From: Rehmannia glutinosa
Taxonomy: Eukaryota > Streptophyta > Magnoliopsida > Lamiales > Orobanchaceae
Length of the DNA: 64,000 nt
NCBI GenBank assembly: GCA_016081115.2
Contig: CM071929.1
Location: forward strand, 3,038,001 to 3,102,000
Direction of reading: 5' to 3'
Shown here piece by piece: positions 22,678 to 33,852 of the stretch. The stretch's first letter is position 1. Each line of letters begins with the position of its first letter. The notes under the pieces are model-generated. The model worked only from the letters and a program-made list of their open reading frames with translations, made no database searches and was not told the DNA's origin. Made by a program: the position numbers and the translations under genes.

Positions 22678-22769
22678 AAACTCTTTGGTAAGCTCGTTTC
22701 AAATCGCGAGTGAAGATAAACGCGATCGTCGACTCTGACGGAGCTCATCTTACGGCGCTACACCACCAA

Positions 22770-23760
22770 GCCACCACTATTTGATTCCAAAAATTTTACA
22801 TTTTGGAAAGAAAGAATGGAATGCTATTTACAAAGTTGCGGGTTCGATATTTGGAACACCGTCATCAATGGAGAATCCATTCGACGAAGAATACACCACA
22901 CACCTCTAAAGGCTTCAAAGAGCTCAATGATGAAGAGAAGAGAATCATCTCCTTAAATGATAAAGCTCTTAATATTTTGTATTGTTCACTTACCACTTTG
23001 GAATTTGATCATTTGTAGGTATTCGATCGGCACATGAAGTATGGCAAAAATTAGAAGCCATCTATGAAGTGTATGCAAATGAAAGGAGCAACTCAAAAGC
23101 ATCTACTTCACAAATGGATACAACATCAAATCCAACAACATGGGATGAGCCTTCTACAACCTCCCATGATGAAGAAGTTGAACAATGCCTCATGGGCATC
23201 GAAGAAGAAAATGAGGTAAGTTCTAAACCTCTACTTCTTATGATAATGATTATAGTGATTTGCAAAATGATCTTGATGAGCTACAAGATGAATTCCAAAA
23301 CTTACTTGTTAAATACAAAAATTTGAAAAAGGAATTCATTGTTTTGAAAAATGATAAGGATAGTTTGTTTATTTCCTATGATCACTATCATGTGCTCACA
23401 CCACCACTCTTGACAAAGTTAGAAACCTTGAGAAAGAAAATAGTACTCTTGTTGAGGATATAAATTGCTTGAAAAATGATTTATCTAAATCCAACTTAGT
23501 GAGTACCGATAGAATTACCAATATTGTTGATTGTTGTGATAATTCAAACTAGAACTTGATCATAAGCCTAAGGGTGTCAATCACATGAAAAGGAATCAAG
23601 TCTCTAAGCATGTTGGTCATTATGCTCCTAGAATTATTACATGCTTTTATTGCGGTAGAAGAAGGGTCATACGGTAAATACTTGTCGGGTTAGAAATAGC
23701 TCTAATTATTGTTGGAGACCTAAAAGTCTCAAGATTAATCCCAAAGGACCCAAGCACTTG
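22770..23760 (+). pseudogene. gag: Copia gag, broken
   Basis: Frames from 22790 give ...FWKERMECYLQS, FDIWNTVINGES, HTSKGFKELNDEEKRIISLN, DKALNILYCSLT and SAHEVWQKLEAIYE, the UBN2-type gag of plant Copia elements. 23160-23220 adds an acidic EEVEQCLMGIEEE segment. 23636-23690 has ITCFYCGRR followed by C-x-V after a shift, the CCHC zinc knuckle. Forms the virus-like particle in the cytoplasm. At least five frameshifts or stops. Confidence 0.7.
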
Positions 23761-23859
23761 AGGGTACCACAAAACAATGTCATTTTAGGTACCGTGAAAT
23801 AATAATCGAAGAAAATTCATACCGCCAAAAAAACATCAAATGACCATTTCACTTGATCA

Positions 23860-24115
23860 AAGGAGAAAACACCTTCAACAAAGATATTTTCCAAGAAGAG
23901 GAAATAATCAAGAATGGGATGAACAAAATCCTTGGAAATGGCAAAGACATCATCAATAAGATGATCTTCCAAGAGAAAGACACTTTCAAAAATGGGAAGG
24001 CCACAATGCTTGGAAATGGAACAATTGGAGAAGCTATCATCAACAAGATAATTTTCAAAGGGGAAGATATCATCAACAATGGGAACGACACAACCCATGG
24101 AAATGGCGTAATTGG
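23860..24115 (+). repeat. Coding tandem repeat of about 80 bp (NPWKW tail of gag)
   Basis: Three imperfect units, each ending cttggaaatgg or catggaaatgg. In one frame they encode EQNPWKW, HNAWKWNNW and HNPWKWRNW, with Q/H/R-rich spacers (RRGNNQEWDEQ). Probably the basic C-terminal tail of the gag protein after the zinc knuckle. Confidence 0.55.
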
Positions 24116-24139
24116 TAACCCGTATCTCCCTATTTAAAT

Positions 24140-24735
24140 ATGTATTTTATTTTGTTATTATGCATGCTTTTATTTGTGTCTTAATTGCAAAATGAGTTTT
24201 CAAGTATTTATTTTTTAATTAAGGTCTTCAATATATATTTGTGCTTTTAAAAGTTTTTGAAAAAAAGACCTTATATGATGTTTTTAAAACTCTTGTGCAT
24301 TTTTGTAGACTAAAGTGTGCTATCATCTCTTATGGATTTTTATGGCATGAGCTTACTTGTGATATCTCTTAGCCTACACTTTTATCATTATGATTTGTGC
24401 TAGATTTATTTTAAGAATTGTGTAGGATTTATATATTTTCACAAATGGCCATTTACGTCATTATTTGTCAAGAAAGGCATAAATTATCGAGGTACGTCAT
24501 TATTTGATTGCACATTTTTTCTTTGTCAACTCTTGTTCAAATACTTCTTTTAAATGAGGTCTCAACTATATGCTATCGGATTTTCAAATTTCAAAAGAGA
24601 CCTTTTGTAGCTTTCTTAAGCTTATTTGAACTTGCATGATTTATTAGACTCTTGATGATCATCTAAATGCATAGTATGTGTTTCTTGCTTCATGGTCTAT
24701 ATATATAGTGTCTATTTCTACTATGCTCTTATGCA
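24140..24735. other. Degraded Copia region without readable domain
   Basis: T-rich DNA where protease should lie. I see no DTGA-type protease motif in any frame. Possibly deleted or replaced. Confidence 0.4.
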
Positions 24736-24739
24736 AGAT

Positions 24740-25464
24740 ATTTTGTGTTTGATGATTGAGGCATGTTTTTACACTTGGGTTATTTTTTTCTTGCTTATAT
24801 AAGCGATGCCGGTAATGAGTTTGTTAAGTTGTGTAGACTTATTGAGAATGAAAATGAAGACACTATTAAGTCTATTCAAGCGATCGAGGTGGAGAATTTG
24901 ATGGTGAATTTAGAGTCTCTTGTGAAACTAAGGGATATGCTCATAATTTTTCGGCTCCAAGGACTCCTCAACAAAATGGAGTAGCCGAAAGGAAAAATCG
25001 GACACTACAAGAGATGAGTCGGTCCATGCTCAATGAATTTTCACTTCCAAAATATTTTTGGGCCGAAGCCGTAAGTACCGCTTGCTATGTTATTAATCGA
25101 GTTTATATTCGTCCTAAAATGAATAAAACTCCATATGAGCTTTGGAAAGGTAGAAACTCCAAATATTAGTTGTTTCAAGATATTTGGTTGTAAATGCTTT
25201 ATTTTGAATACCAAGGATCAATTGGACAAACTTGATCCTAAGGCCGATGAAGGGATATTTATGGGATATTCAACAAAAAGCAAAGCATATCGGGTTTACA
25301 ATAAGACTAGTGGAGTTGTTGAAGAATCCATCCATGTCAAATTCAATGAAGCTTCGGGTGTTGAAAGAATACCCTATAATGATAGTGATGAAAGAAGACA
25401 AAAAGGGTATTTAGGAATAAACTCGATGACCAAGGCAACATTGGTCGAACTAAGGCGAGGTTAG
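24740..25464 (+). pseudogene. pol: Copia integrase fragment
   Basis: Across frames: SDAGNEFVKLCRLIENENED, DRGGEFD (catalytic Asp) at about 24884, YAHNFSAPRTPQQNGVAERK (catalytic Glu) at 24939-24990, MLNEFSLPKYFWAEAV, VYIRPKMNKTPYELW, then the open frame 25135-25464 with ISCFKIFGCKCFILNTKDQL and DEGIFMGYSTKSKAYRVYN, the usual C-terminal part. It would insert the cDNA in the nucleus. Frameshifts near 24880, 24950 and 25135. Confidence 0.75.
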
Positions 25465-25559
25465 TAGCTCAAAGGTATTTTCAAGAAGAAGGTAATTGAT
25501 TTTGATGTAACATTTGCACTCATAGCACATTTAAGTAGCTATTTGCATTTTACTTGCCC

Positions 25560-26340
25560 ATTCTTGTTTTAAGAAAATTTCAAGCTTTACAAAATGGATG
25601 TTAAATCCAATTTTGTCAATGGTTTTATTCAAGAAGAAGTCTATGTAAAACAATCTACGGGGTTTAAAATTTTTCTAGGCCAAATGATTTTTATAAAAGG
25701 CCTTGTATGGTTTAAAACAAGTACCCCATGTATGGTATGATAGACTTAGCTATTTTTGCTAAATGATTTTACAAGAGGTAAAGTTGATACTACTCTCTTT
25801 GTGTTTTTTTTTTAAAAGGGCAAGATTGTTTACTTTTGCATATTTATGAGAATATTTTTGGTGCTACTAATGAATATTTGTGCAAGATATATTTTTCTAA
25901 GTTGATAATAGGTGAGCTTGAGATGAGCATGATGGGGAGCTCAATTTCTTGCTTGGACTATAAATTATTCAATGGCAAGAAGATGGTTATATTTCAAAAG
26001 AACTCTTGAAGGAGTTAAGCATTGAAGAAAGAAGAACCATCTCAACCTCTATGGCTAAAGATTGACAAAGGTTGAGAAAGACATATCGGCCGACAAACAA
26101 ATTCGAGGTATGTTTTATTGTATTATTCCTATAGACTAGACATTTCTTATGCCTTATTTCTATATGCTCGACTTCAAAAACTATCCAACGAATCTCATTA
26201 AAGTGCCGTTAAAAGAAATTTTCAAATATTTGAAAGGCACTTCTTCTTATGACTTGTTGTATCCAAAGCTTTAAAACGTTCTTATTTTTCGGGATAACAA
26301 GTCCGGTGAAAATTATTCAAACTATGGTTCATCATAATCG
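25560..26340 (+). pseudogene. pol: Copia reverse transcriptase/RNase H remnant
   Basis: 25588-25670 reads KMDVKSNFVNGFIQEEVYVKQ-TGF, the RT-A motif (first Asp in MDVKS). The catalytic YVDD block is not visible near 25830. 26140-26200 resembles the end of RT (DISYA-, ARLQ) and 26190-26260 the start of RNase H (AVKRIFRYLKGT-like). Heavily deleted compared with a normal RT of about 250 residues. Confidence 0.6.
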
Positions 26341-26585
26341 AACTAAACATATTGAGATTCGATATAATTGTTAAGGGATTGCAATTTTAACAAAAACTTG
26401 AGATGTGTTTAACTCCGTCTCAAGGATAACTCGCGGACATTTTTAAATTGTTTACCGCCAAGTATTTTACCTCATTTCGAGCTTGATTATGACATAATGT
26501 ATATTGAATGAGGTCTACGTTTGCATTTTGCACGTTTTAAAACTATGGGGCGAAAAATCGGATTTTTTGATCAAAATTCGGATTT

Positions 26586-26690
26586 TATATATAAAACAGA
26601 GACATGGTGGGCTGGCCGAGGGTGAGGGCAACCGGTCGCCCACCCAGTCGACCGGTCGCCCTCACCTAGGACCGGTCGCCCTATGCCTGT
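26586..26690 (+). promoter_or_regulatory. TATA box plus ACCGGTCGCCC palindromes in the Copia 3' region
   Basis: TATATATAAAA at 26586-26596 is followed by three ACCGGTCGCC motifs (26630-26683), the same motif that fills the U3 of this element's LTR. Repeated at 37919-38010 in tandem copy II. Could be an internal promoter or a captured piece of U3; function is inference. Confidence 0.4.
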
Positions 26691-26699
26691 TTTTGGCTT

Positions 26700-27784
26700 A
26701 AAATGGTTCTGTTTTCCAGACTTTGGCATTTTGGCCTTTTAACTCCCTTTGTCATTTTCACACACAATTCACTTCAAATGTGTTTTGTTGCATAAATTAT
26801 ATATTTTGGGGATTGTCTAGCTCGATTATCATCACCATTGCTCGTCTTTACCGATCGAATGGTAAGAATTTCACTCTATTTAGCTCAATTGGGTTGAACC
26901 TTGAGTTTGTGGCTTATATGTATTTTTCTTGATGCAATTCATATATATTTATGGTGAGCTTATTGATTGTTGATGAATGATATTTGTTAAATTGCTTTTG
27001 GTGATGAAAAACTTGGCTTGATTACATTTACAAGGGCTATATATATCTTTTTAAATCTTTGACGCCGCCAAGTGTTCGATAAAATATTTCAATGAAAAAT
27101 TCATCACCTACATGATTCTCTCGTTTTTGAGATGGCTTATATATTTATAGAGATCATGTTTTGCTTATCAAATGAGTTTTCAAAAGCTTCTACAAGTCGT
27201 ATGATTCGACTTTTTCCTCCTATTTGGTTTATAAGCATCAATGTTCAAATAGCTCGATACATCGGTTTAGTTGCGCACTTTGATATGAAGATATGGTGTT
27301 TTTATCGTGCTAACATTCTTTTGATGATTCCAAAGGGGAGAAACAGGTTATAAGCTCGTTAGCTCAAAGAAGCTAAGATAAGCTCAATGAAAAGAAGCTA
27401 TAAGTTGTGGCTATTGTAAGCCATATGTTGTGGATCATATTTTGTCCACTTGGTGTATTATGGTTGTATATGTTTCTTAGTCCATTGGTTGTAGTATAGA
27501 CTCATATCGTTTCTAATGATATCTCTTTTGAGGGGAGCTTTTAAGTTGTTGATACTTAAGTTGCTTCTATATAACTCTTGTTGTGCTTGTTGATAGGGAG
27601 CGTTTGCTATATGTGTTTGAATATCTCTACTCCCTTCCTTGTGTTTATATTGCGCGGAATATTGTCGCTCTCAACGGATATTTATTTTTGACCAGGAAAA
27701 CTTGTTTTGTTTTCAAAATCGCCTCTCAAAATTGTTTTGTTTTCAAAATCGACCTTGTTGAATTGTTTTGGTTTGTAATCATCA
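26700..27784 (+). other. Copia 3' untranslated or lost-ORF region
   Basis: Between RNase H and polypurine tract. T-rich, with short frames only. No env-like feature (signal peptide plus membrane anchor) can be supported. A duplicate is at 38040-39135. Confidence 0.5.
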
Positions 27785-27786
27785 AA

Positions 27787-27798
27787 AAGGGGAGATTG
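27787..27798 (+). promoter_or_regulatory. Copia polypurine tract
   Basis: AAAAGGGGAGATTG immediately before the 3' LTR. Same in copy II at 39134-39147. Confidence 0.7.
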
Positions 27799-29288
27799 TT
27801 TGATAAATGATTTTTATCATGATTTTGATGATTTTGTTTTTATACCAAAATAATATTTTTAAAGGTTGTCCAAATACTCCAAAATGATTTAAAATGGTTT
27901 TAAATATTTTCCGGAGTATTTCTTCAAGTATTATTTTCGACAAAATTGGACAACGCTTTTATATGTTTTTATGTCAAGTGTTTTTACATCAAAACAATGT
28001 CCCTGAATGTTGTCCTAATACTCCCGATTGGTCTAAAATATTTTTACTATTTTTCGGAGTATTTCTTGAAGTTTATTTTCGATATAAAATTGGACAACAC
28101 TTATGTTTCAGGCTCGACCGTCGCCCTATAGGGCAACCCATACATTTGTTGAGTTTTGGAACAGAAAAAGGGACGGAGAAAAACTTGAGGCGACGACCCA
28201 GAGTCGACCGGAGGTCGACCGCAGTAGGGGTGACCGTCGACCCTAGGGCGGCCGGTGCTGGGAAGCCCCTCAAGGTGCAGTCTTCTCTGTTTCATGTTTT
28301 AACTACCCCCAACCGGTCCAACATGAGGGCGACCGGTCGCACCCCCCTCCGACCGGTCCCCCTGTGTAAAATTCGCAGAAATTTCAATTTCAACTTATCT
28401 CTGCGCGACCGGTCGAACCCCTCTTTTGACAGCAAACTATCCGTTGAGTTTGCAGACAACTTTTCCTTAATTTGAGGGGTTGATTTCTAATGACTCTTTT
28501 CTTCAATTGTCTTGGTATTTTTACAGAATTCATATCCCCAAGAGGAGCCAATCTTGTACAAGAAATCTTCTATAAATAAAGGAAGATTTGAAGCAACACA
28601 ACAAGAGAGAATACTACAACACAACAAGATACACTCAAGCAAATATATTTGTTCTTCATTGTTATTATTCTTGTTGTAATAGCTTAAGGTCTTTCACTTT
28701 CACATCTTGAGGTCTAGGCTTATTTCTTGATTACACTTGCACTCAAATTGTATTATTCATTATTGAGTTGTAATCTTGATTTTTGGTCATCATTCAACAC
28801 AAGAGATCTTTGTGAGTGTTCTTGTGGTAAGAACACACTTGGGTGATTTAGGTGTTAGGTGTGAGAAGATTGTGGTAATCTTCTTGTCGAGGTGTTGAAG
28901 AATTTGGTATTCTTCTAGGTTGAAAATTGTGGTAATTTTCACAAGGTGCCGTTGGAGATTGTGGTAATCTTCAAGAGAGATTGTGGTAATCTCAAAGGTG
29001 GTGTTGAAGAAGAGTGTGGTACTCTTCAAGGTGTCGTTGTAAGTTGATGTTGTATTAATTTTGGTAATTAATAAAATCTTTTTCTTTTTGAAATCCATCC
29101 CAGGATATCTTTGGGGTGGTAGAGGATTAGGCCCAGGTGGGTTGAACCTCTATAAATCGGCGTGTGTTGTTTACATTCCGCACCTTTATTATTGTCTTTG
29201 AGCATTCGGTTTGAATAAGAGGGCAAAATCGAAAAGATGGAGATAATCTATTCACCCCCTCTAGATTATCGTAGAGCTTGGACTTACA
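27799..29288 (+). mobile_element. Copia 3' LTR
   Basis: Partner of 21180-22662. Palindrome block 28105-28360, TATAAATA 28571-28578, hairpin array 28816-29073, end CTTACA at 29288. The LTR pair differs at many positions, including a few in hairpin stems, so the insertion is not recent. Confidence 0.85.
28816..29073 (+). repeat. Array of eight small hairpins, 3' LTR
   Basis: Same eight hairpins as 22193-22450. Here the third (GAAGAAT/TTGGT/ATTCTTC), fourth (GAAAATT/GTGGT/AATTTTC), sixth (GAGATT/GTGGT/AATCTC) and seventh (GAAGAGT/GTGGT/ACTCTTC) are fully paired, where LTR 1 has wobbles or mismatches. The last ends at AATAAA. Confidence 0.8.
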
Positions 29289-29293
29289 AATTC

Positions 29294-30810
29294 TTTGTTT
29301 TGAACACAGATTTAGTGGCATTCTTCATTCTTAGGATCTTGGTCCGTCACTATATAGTAAGGTTCACGACCAACGGCTTTCTTCTAAGAACTTTCTCGAA
29401 CAACCAAGTATATGATTCTTCGTCCTCCTTTAGTATAAGACTAGCTCCAAAGCGTGACACATCGTTGATGGTTATCTACTCCCGTAAATGGAGCAAAAAC
29501 CATTTTTACATGCACACCATAAGTATACAATTTTAAGTTAATAAATAATACGAGCACATTGTACAAAATATACAGGAACACATAGCTAAGTGTACAATGT
29601 TAGTCCAATATTTATACAGATCCCATCAACTAAATAAACATGGATGCTATGTAAAGATAAAAGCTGTTTCAGTTTTAACAATACACAATATTCACATTAT
29701 TATAAACCCAAGTTGGCATGCAATGACACTCAATTATATGAACAATTTACCGAAAATAAGTATACGGACCTAAAAGGAAAAATTACATATGCCAATGTAT
29801 TAAATATACAAGAAAAACATCATTCATTGTTCATTATGGAACAAATAATTATACAAATCACATCAACTAAGTAAACATGGTATATTTTCGTAAAACTTCT
29901 AAAAGTCTGCAGAACTAAATTCAGCCAAATATACATATATTATCAACTAAGTATACATGTTATTTGCAAATTTCATCAAGGGTACAACTTTAATCGGATA
30001 AGTATACATATCCTTTCAAGTAAGTGTACATGTCACCGCATAAATATGAAGTAAACCACAATGATTTACTGTTAGTATTGTATGTAGCATCAAATGAAAG
30101 CACATCTCCAAATGTGGCGTAGTTCCTTTTGGATTTTTGGTTCGCCCAAAATAGACGCGTCGATTGTTCATCCTCGTCCAGCTGCGTATTCGAAAGCCAT
30201 GCCTTGTTTTATCTCTTTTTGTTTAAATAATTTGTCTATCACCAATCGTAAGGCCCCGCACCGCATATATAGGCTTTTAAGTCGCGTTTGAAGTTTTTAA
30301 AATCAATCTTGATTGCACCGACCGCGTGTGAAAATCCGCCAACCATCTCCTTGAATAATTCATGTTGTTTTGAACTCCCTATATTAGCCTTTGTGCAATT
30401 CATTATAAATTCTTTGGTGACCGAAGTTGATTTCGTTAACTTTTAGGAATTGCTTGAATGTATCGATTGCCATTGGGTGAGTGTGGCGTTCTTCAAAACT
30501 TCGTATTTTATATGCGCCACCTACGGTGTATTCGAATATACAAACATGCATTGCACCCAACACGGTTTGAAGTCCTCTTTCGTGAACCATGTGGCGGGTC
30601 ATTATCGGCTTCATCTGTATGCTCCATAGGTATGTTGTTTTTTGTGTGTTTGAAGCCTTCTCTATTGCAAAAACATAATGCACACGAATTACTTCGTTCT
30701 TGAACCACTTTGTCGTGCTCCTTCCGATGTCGAATCCGCTAATTGCTCCGTACTCTTTGTAAAATTGTATACCAGTTTCCAATGTAGCGAAATGCATGCC
30801 TACTCGTGGA
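29294..30810 (-). pseudogene. FAR1-type MULE transposase, N-terminal half, copy I
   Basis: From 30810 on the minus strand: IPRVGMHFATLETGIQFYKE, YGAISGFDIGRSTTKWFKNE, VGCNA, YTVGGAYKIRSFEERHTHPM: the FAR1 DNA-binding zinc domain with its C, C, H, H ligands, split over two frames. 29480-29300 then gives VFAPFTGVDNHQRCVTFG, ESYTWLFEKFL and YYIVTDQDP, the MULE DDE core with its second Asp. An intron-like stretch lies at about 29500-30060, ending TGCAG in copy II. The reading stops at the Copia insertion and continues at 21175. Confidence 0.75.
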
Positions 30811-31085
30811 ATCTTTTCTTGTTCTACTTACGGTATCCAATATTTAGTTGAGTCCGGTGAGATTTCGAGTCGTAGGCGTCAATTGAAATCGTTTGTTGGT
30901 TACGTGATATTTTACATTAAAACTCATTGTACAATTTTTTTCACTTTCCATTCAGGTCATATTAACTTAATTTCGTAACTTATTAAGTTAACTCAAGTTT
31001 ACGACTTTTTAATCACTTTTGCCGCATTTCATATATAAAACAAACGTCGATTTTGCTACCACGTGTTTTAAATTTGCTTTTGCAT

Positions 31086-31190
31086 CATTAATTTTGGTAC
31101 CCCATATTTTATTTTCTAATTGCTTATGATAGAGAATCTGAAAAAAGTGATTCCAAAGCAATTAAAATATGGCTTACCGAAATTAATATG
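31086..31190. repeat. Small foldback element
   Basis: 31086-31125 and 31156-31190 are inverted copies: aattttggtaccccatatttt against the reverse complement aatttcggtaagccatatttt, with aattgctt on the inside. A MITE-like hairpin of about 105 bp. Duplicated at about 42394-42498. Confidence 0.5.
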
Positions 31191-31419
31191 CCCTTAAATT
31201 AGGATACCAAAAGTGAAAACATGCAATATAGTTTAGGTACTAAAATCGAAATTATCTCAAACTCTTTAAATTAGTAAACCTCAATTCTGACAAGAGTTCA
31301 TCTCATGGGGAGAAAATGAAAAAATCACTATCGGTCATACAATAATTGATCATTGAAAGTGTACACCTAATTGTGAAATTGCTCTCGTAACTATAAGGTG
31401 CTAGCAATTTTGGGATGAC

Positions 31420-31760
31420 TATTAATATTTTTTCAGAATAAATACTAAAATACCTTAGCTTTCATCGAAAAACATAATACTTTTCAATAAGATTATTAAT
31501 ACGTTTAAGTGGGGATACTAATACTTTTGCGGGACAAAACCAATAATTTTCATGAGGATTACTAAAAAAACTACTCAATGAGTTATATACTAATACTTTT
31601 CCAGGGGATTACCAATACTTTTCCAAGGAATTGTTAATATTTTTCAAGGGAAAAACTAATACTTTTGAGGGTTGCCTAATATTACTTCACCGCTAATATT
31701 GTTCAAAGGGATTACTAATACTTTCCAGGATGTACTACTAATATTTTTCAGGGGAAAAAT
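31420..31760. repeat. Degenerate tandem array of ACTAATACTTTT units
   Basis: Around a dozen imperfect units of 22-30 bp on the pattern GGATTACTAATACTTTTCAAG. Duplicated at 42735-43075. Non-coding. Confidence 0.7.
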
Positions 31761-33852
31761 AATACTTTAAAAGGCTCATAATATCACAAGAATGACATCG
31801 GTCACAAGATCCTATGACACGCCCCCAAAATATTACAAAAAACCAATGATGCATGAAATTACAAAAAAACTCGGTCGGTTTGGATTCGTCTAACTTGAAA
31901 AAACCTGTAGAGGCGGTCTAACCTAAGTCTTTATCAACTATAAAAATTAAGGTTTGGAAAGATGCCTAAATCTTTAAATCAATCCCATGTTTCCGTGTAA
32001 TATATATTTCATGGTGCATACTTATAAGATTTACTGTTGCAAAATAAAAACCTTGAGAAAGTAAGTCGATCGGAATTCATTACATCACAAATAATGTTTA
32101 ATTATATTTGAATCGAATCTTGCCCAATATTAGCCAAAATAGTATAAATAATTAACGAAAAGTCCATAACTTTTAAATGATTCACTTATCAAAAGTACTT
32201 ACACCATGATTGCAGCCAAATTATATCCACCCCATCATTAATTAAACAAGCCACAAAAGTAACTAAAAAAAAGTAAATTCAAAATTTAGTAGGAAAGAGA
32301 CTAGAAAAAGTCTCTCCCCTAGAATATATTCCATATATTCCTTTTCAATCCTCTTGAAAACACAACCAAAATTAACTAAAACAAAATATATATACTAAAA
32401 CCAATTTTGGAAAATTTAGTTGTGGGTGAAGGTAGAAATATTTGAGGAAGAGAGGGTGGGTTTATATAGAGTTCTCATATATGGCCACAAAATTATGTGA
32501 TATTTTAATGGGTTGGTGATCAGATTGCACTAAATTAAGTTGTTTACCGAAGAAAATCGGGTTACATGCAAATAATTACGTTATTACTTATTTTTCTGTC
32601 CCTGATGTTCTTTTTGTTTTAACGGCAATTAGGTACTAACACGAAACATAAAATAAGTAGCTAGGCAATATATTGGTAGCTAAGTTGGGTTGGTTTGCCT
32701 TAATTTGTGTTGTATATAGCCCAAAGAGGTTCATTCTACTCCTGAGTCATATTGACCCCGGCCCAAAGCATTATATATATATAAACGAATCGCGCGAATT
32801 GATCATAATATTATTCAAATTTGTTAGCAATTTTATCAAGTTTAAAAAATTAGGCCTAAATTTTATTTGATTATTAACCAAATTGATTTAGAATGAATTT
32901 TAATGAAAGCAAATACAATCAAGTTCGAATAGATTGATCTTTCCGCACATATTTTTCTTTTTTTTTTTTACTGATTAAATTGAGCACGAGTTGAGCTTAA
33001 ACTTTTGTCGAGCGAAAAAAATGTGTTCAAGCTCAATTTGTTAAGTTAATGAAGTGAACCCGCACGTAAATGCTTTTCACGGTTTTGAGCATTATTCTAA
33101 AATTCCCTCTAGCTCCGCTTAGTCCCGTCTAGGCGTTAGCTCTTCTTGACCACCTAAAATTTTCTTCCGATTAGCCCATCTAATCCTATCTATACCCGCC
33201 TATTCGGGCGGAGCTAGAGACAATTCATTTTGTTGAGGCAAAATCAACAAAAAATAAATATTTAGATACGTATACCAAAACTTATTATTTACAAAATAAA
33301 AAATATATATGTAATAATTGAGTTTTTGAGAAGTTTGAGGGGATAAAGCCTCCGTACCACACACATGAATACGTCCCTGCCTACATAACCCTGCCCAGGT
33401 TGCGACTATCATTTTCAGAACAGTCAAGTATAAAATAGTATAATTTGTTCTTAAACCTTAGTTATTTGGCCTCTTGCAGCAGTTGATGTCATTCTCTGTT
33501 TACATAAAAGTTTGTTTTCATACATGTAAAAGAGAAGAATCTAACCTATGTTTTATTTTCCTATTAGAATCAGCTTTTGGTGTGTGTAGACCACACAAAA
33601 ACAAAAGGCCACAATTCCAGCTCTGGCAATTGGAACAATACACTTCAGAAAGGCACTTGATGTACTAGGTCAAATAAGTTGTAATTTTTCTTGTTGTATT
33701 GGATAATAATCAAATTCACTTCTTACATGAGGCAATTTGCGTTTTGGTTTAAAGCATATTTAATGGCAGAAATGTGCTTCGACTTGATAGGAGTTCATAC
33801 TTGAATAGCTTAGATGGGTTCGATTGGGGAAAATCAAATTATTCCTGAATTT
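31761..33852. other. Long stretch with no supported gene
   Basis: AT-rich single-locus-like sequence, duplicated as 43076-45153. Short frames at 32673-32870 and 33474-33668 are identical in both copies, but this only reflects the recent duplication. They have no start context or domain. A possible MITE lies at 33205-33381. Confidence 0.5.
33205..33381. mobile_element. Possible MITE with GGGCGGAGC / GTCCCTGCC ends
   Basis: Starts gggcggagctagagac and ends atgaatacgtccctgcc, with an AT-rich middle and aagtttgaggggataaagcctc. This resembles the common plant MITE-like repeats that open CGGAGCCAG. A second copy is at 44504-44681. Confidence 0.35.

Larger units (their letters stand above)
21180..29288 (+). 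mobile_element. Ty1/Copia retrotransposon inserted in the MULE transposase gene
   Basis: About 8.1 kb with two LTRs of about 1.48 kb, an iMet-type primer site, gag, integrase before RT (Copia order), a long 3' untranslated stretch and a polypurine tract. The flanking 5 bp are AATTG (21175-21179) and AATTC (29289-29293), with AATTG at the equivalent place in tandem copy II (40629-40633), supporting a 5-bp target duplication. The long LTR and long 3' region recall the SIRE/Maximus group, but that is tentative. All frames are broken. Confidence 0.8.

Noticed and set aside
21180..29288. Possible env-like gene in the Copia 3' region
   Set aside because: No frame with a signal peptide and a membrane anchor between 26300 and 27785.
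31086..31190. Foldback at 31.1 kb considered as the right terminal repeat of the Ulp1 MULE
   Set aside because: Its arms do not match the left end at 13143, so it is listed as a separate small foldback.
33474..33668. 64-codon frame identical at 44775-44969
   Set aside because: Identity reflects the recent 11.3-kb duplication; no signal peptide, domain or promoter seen.
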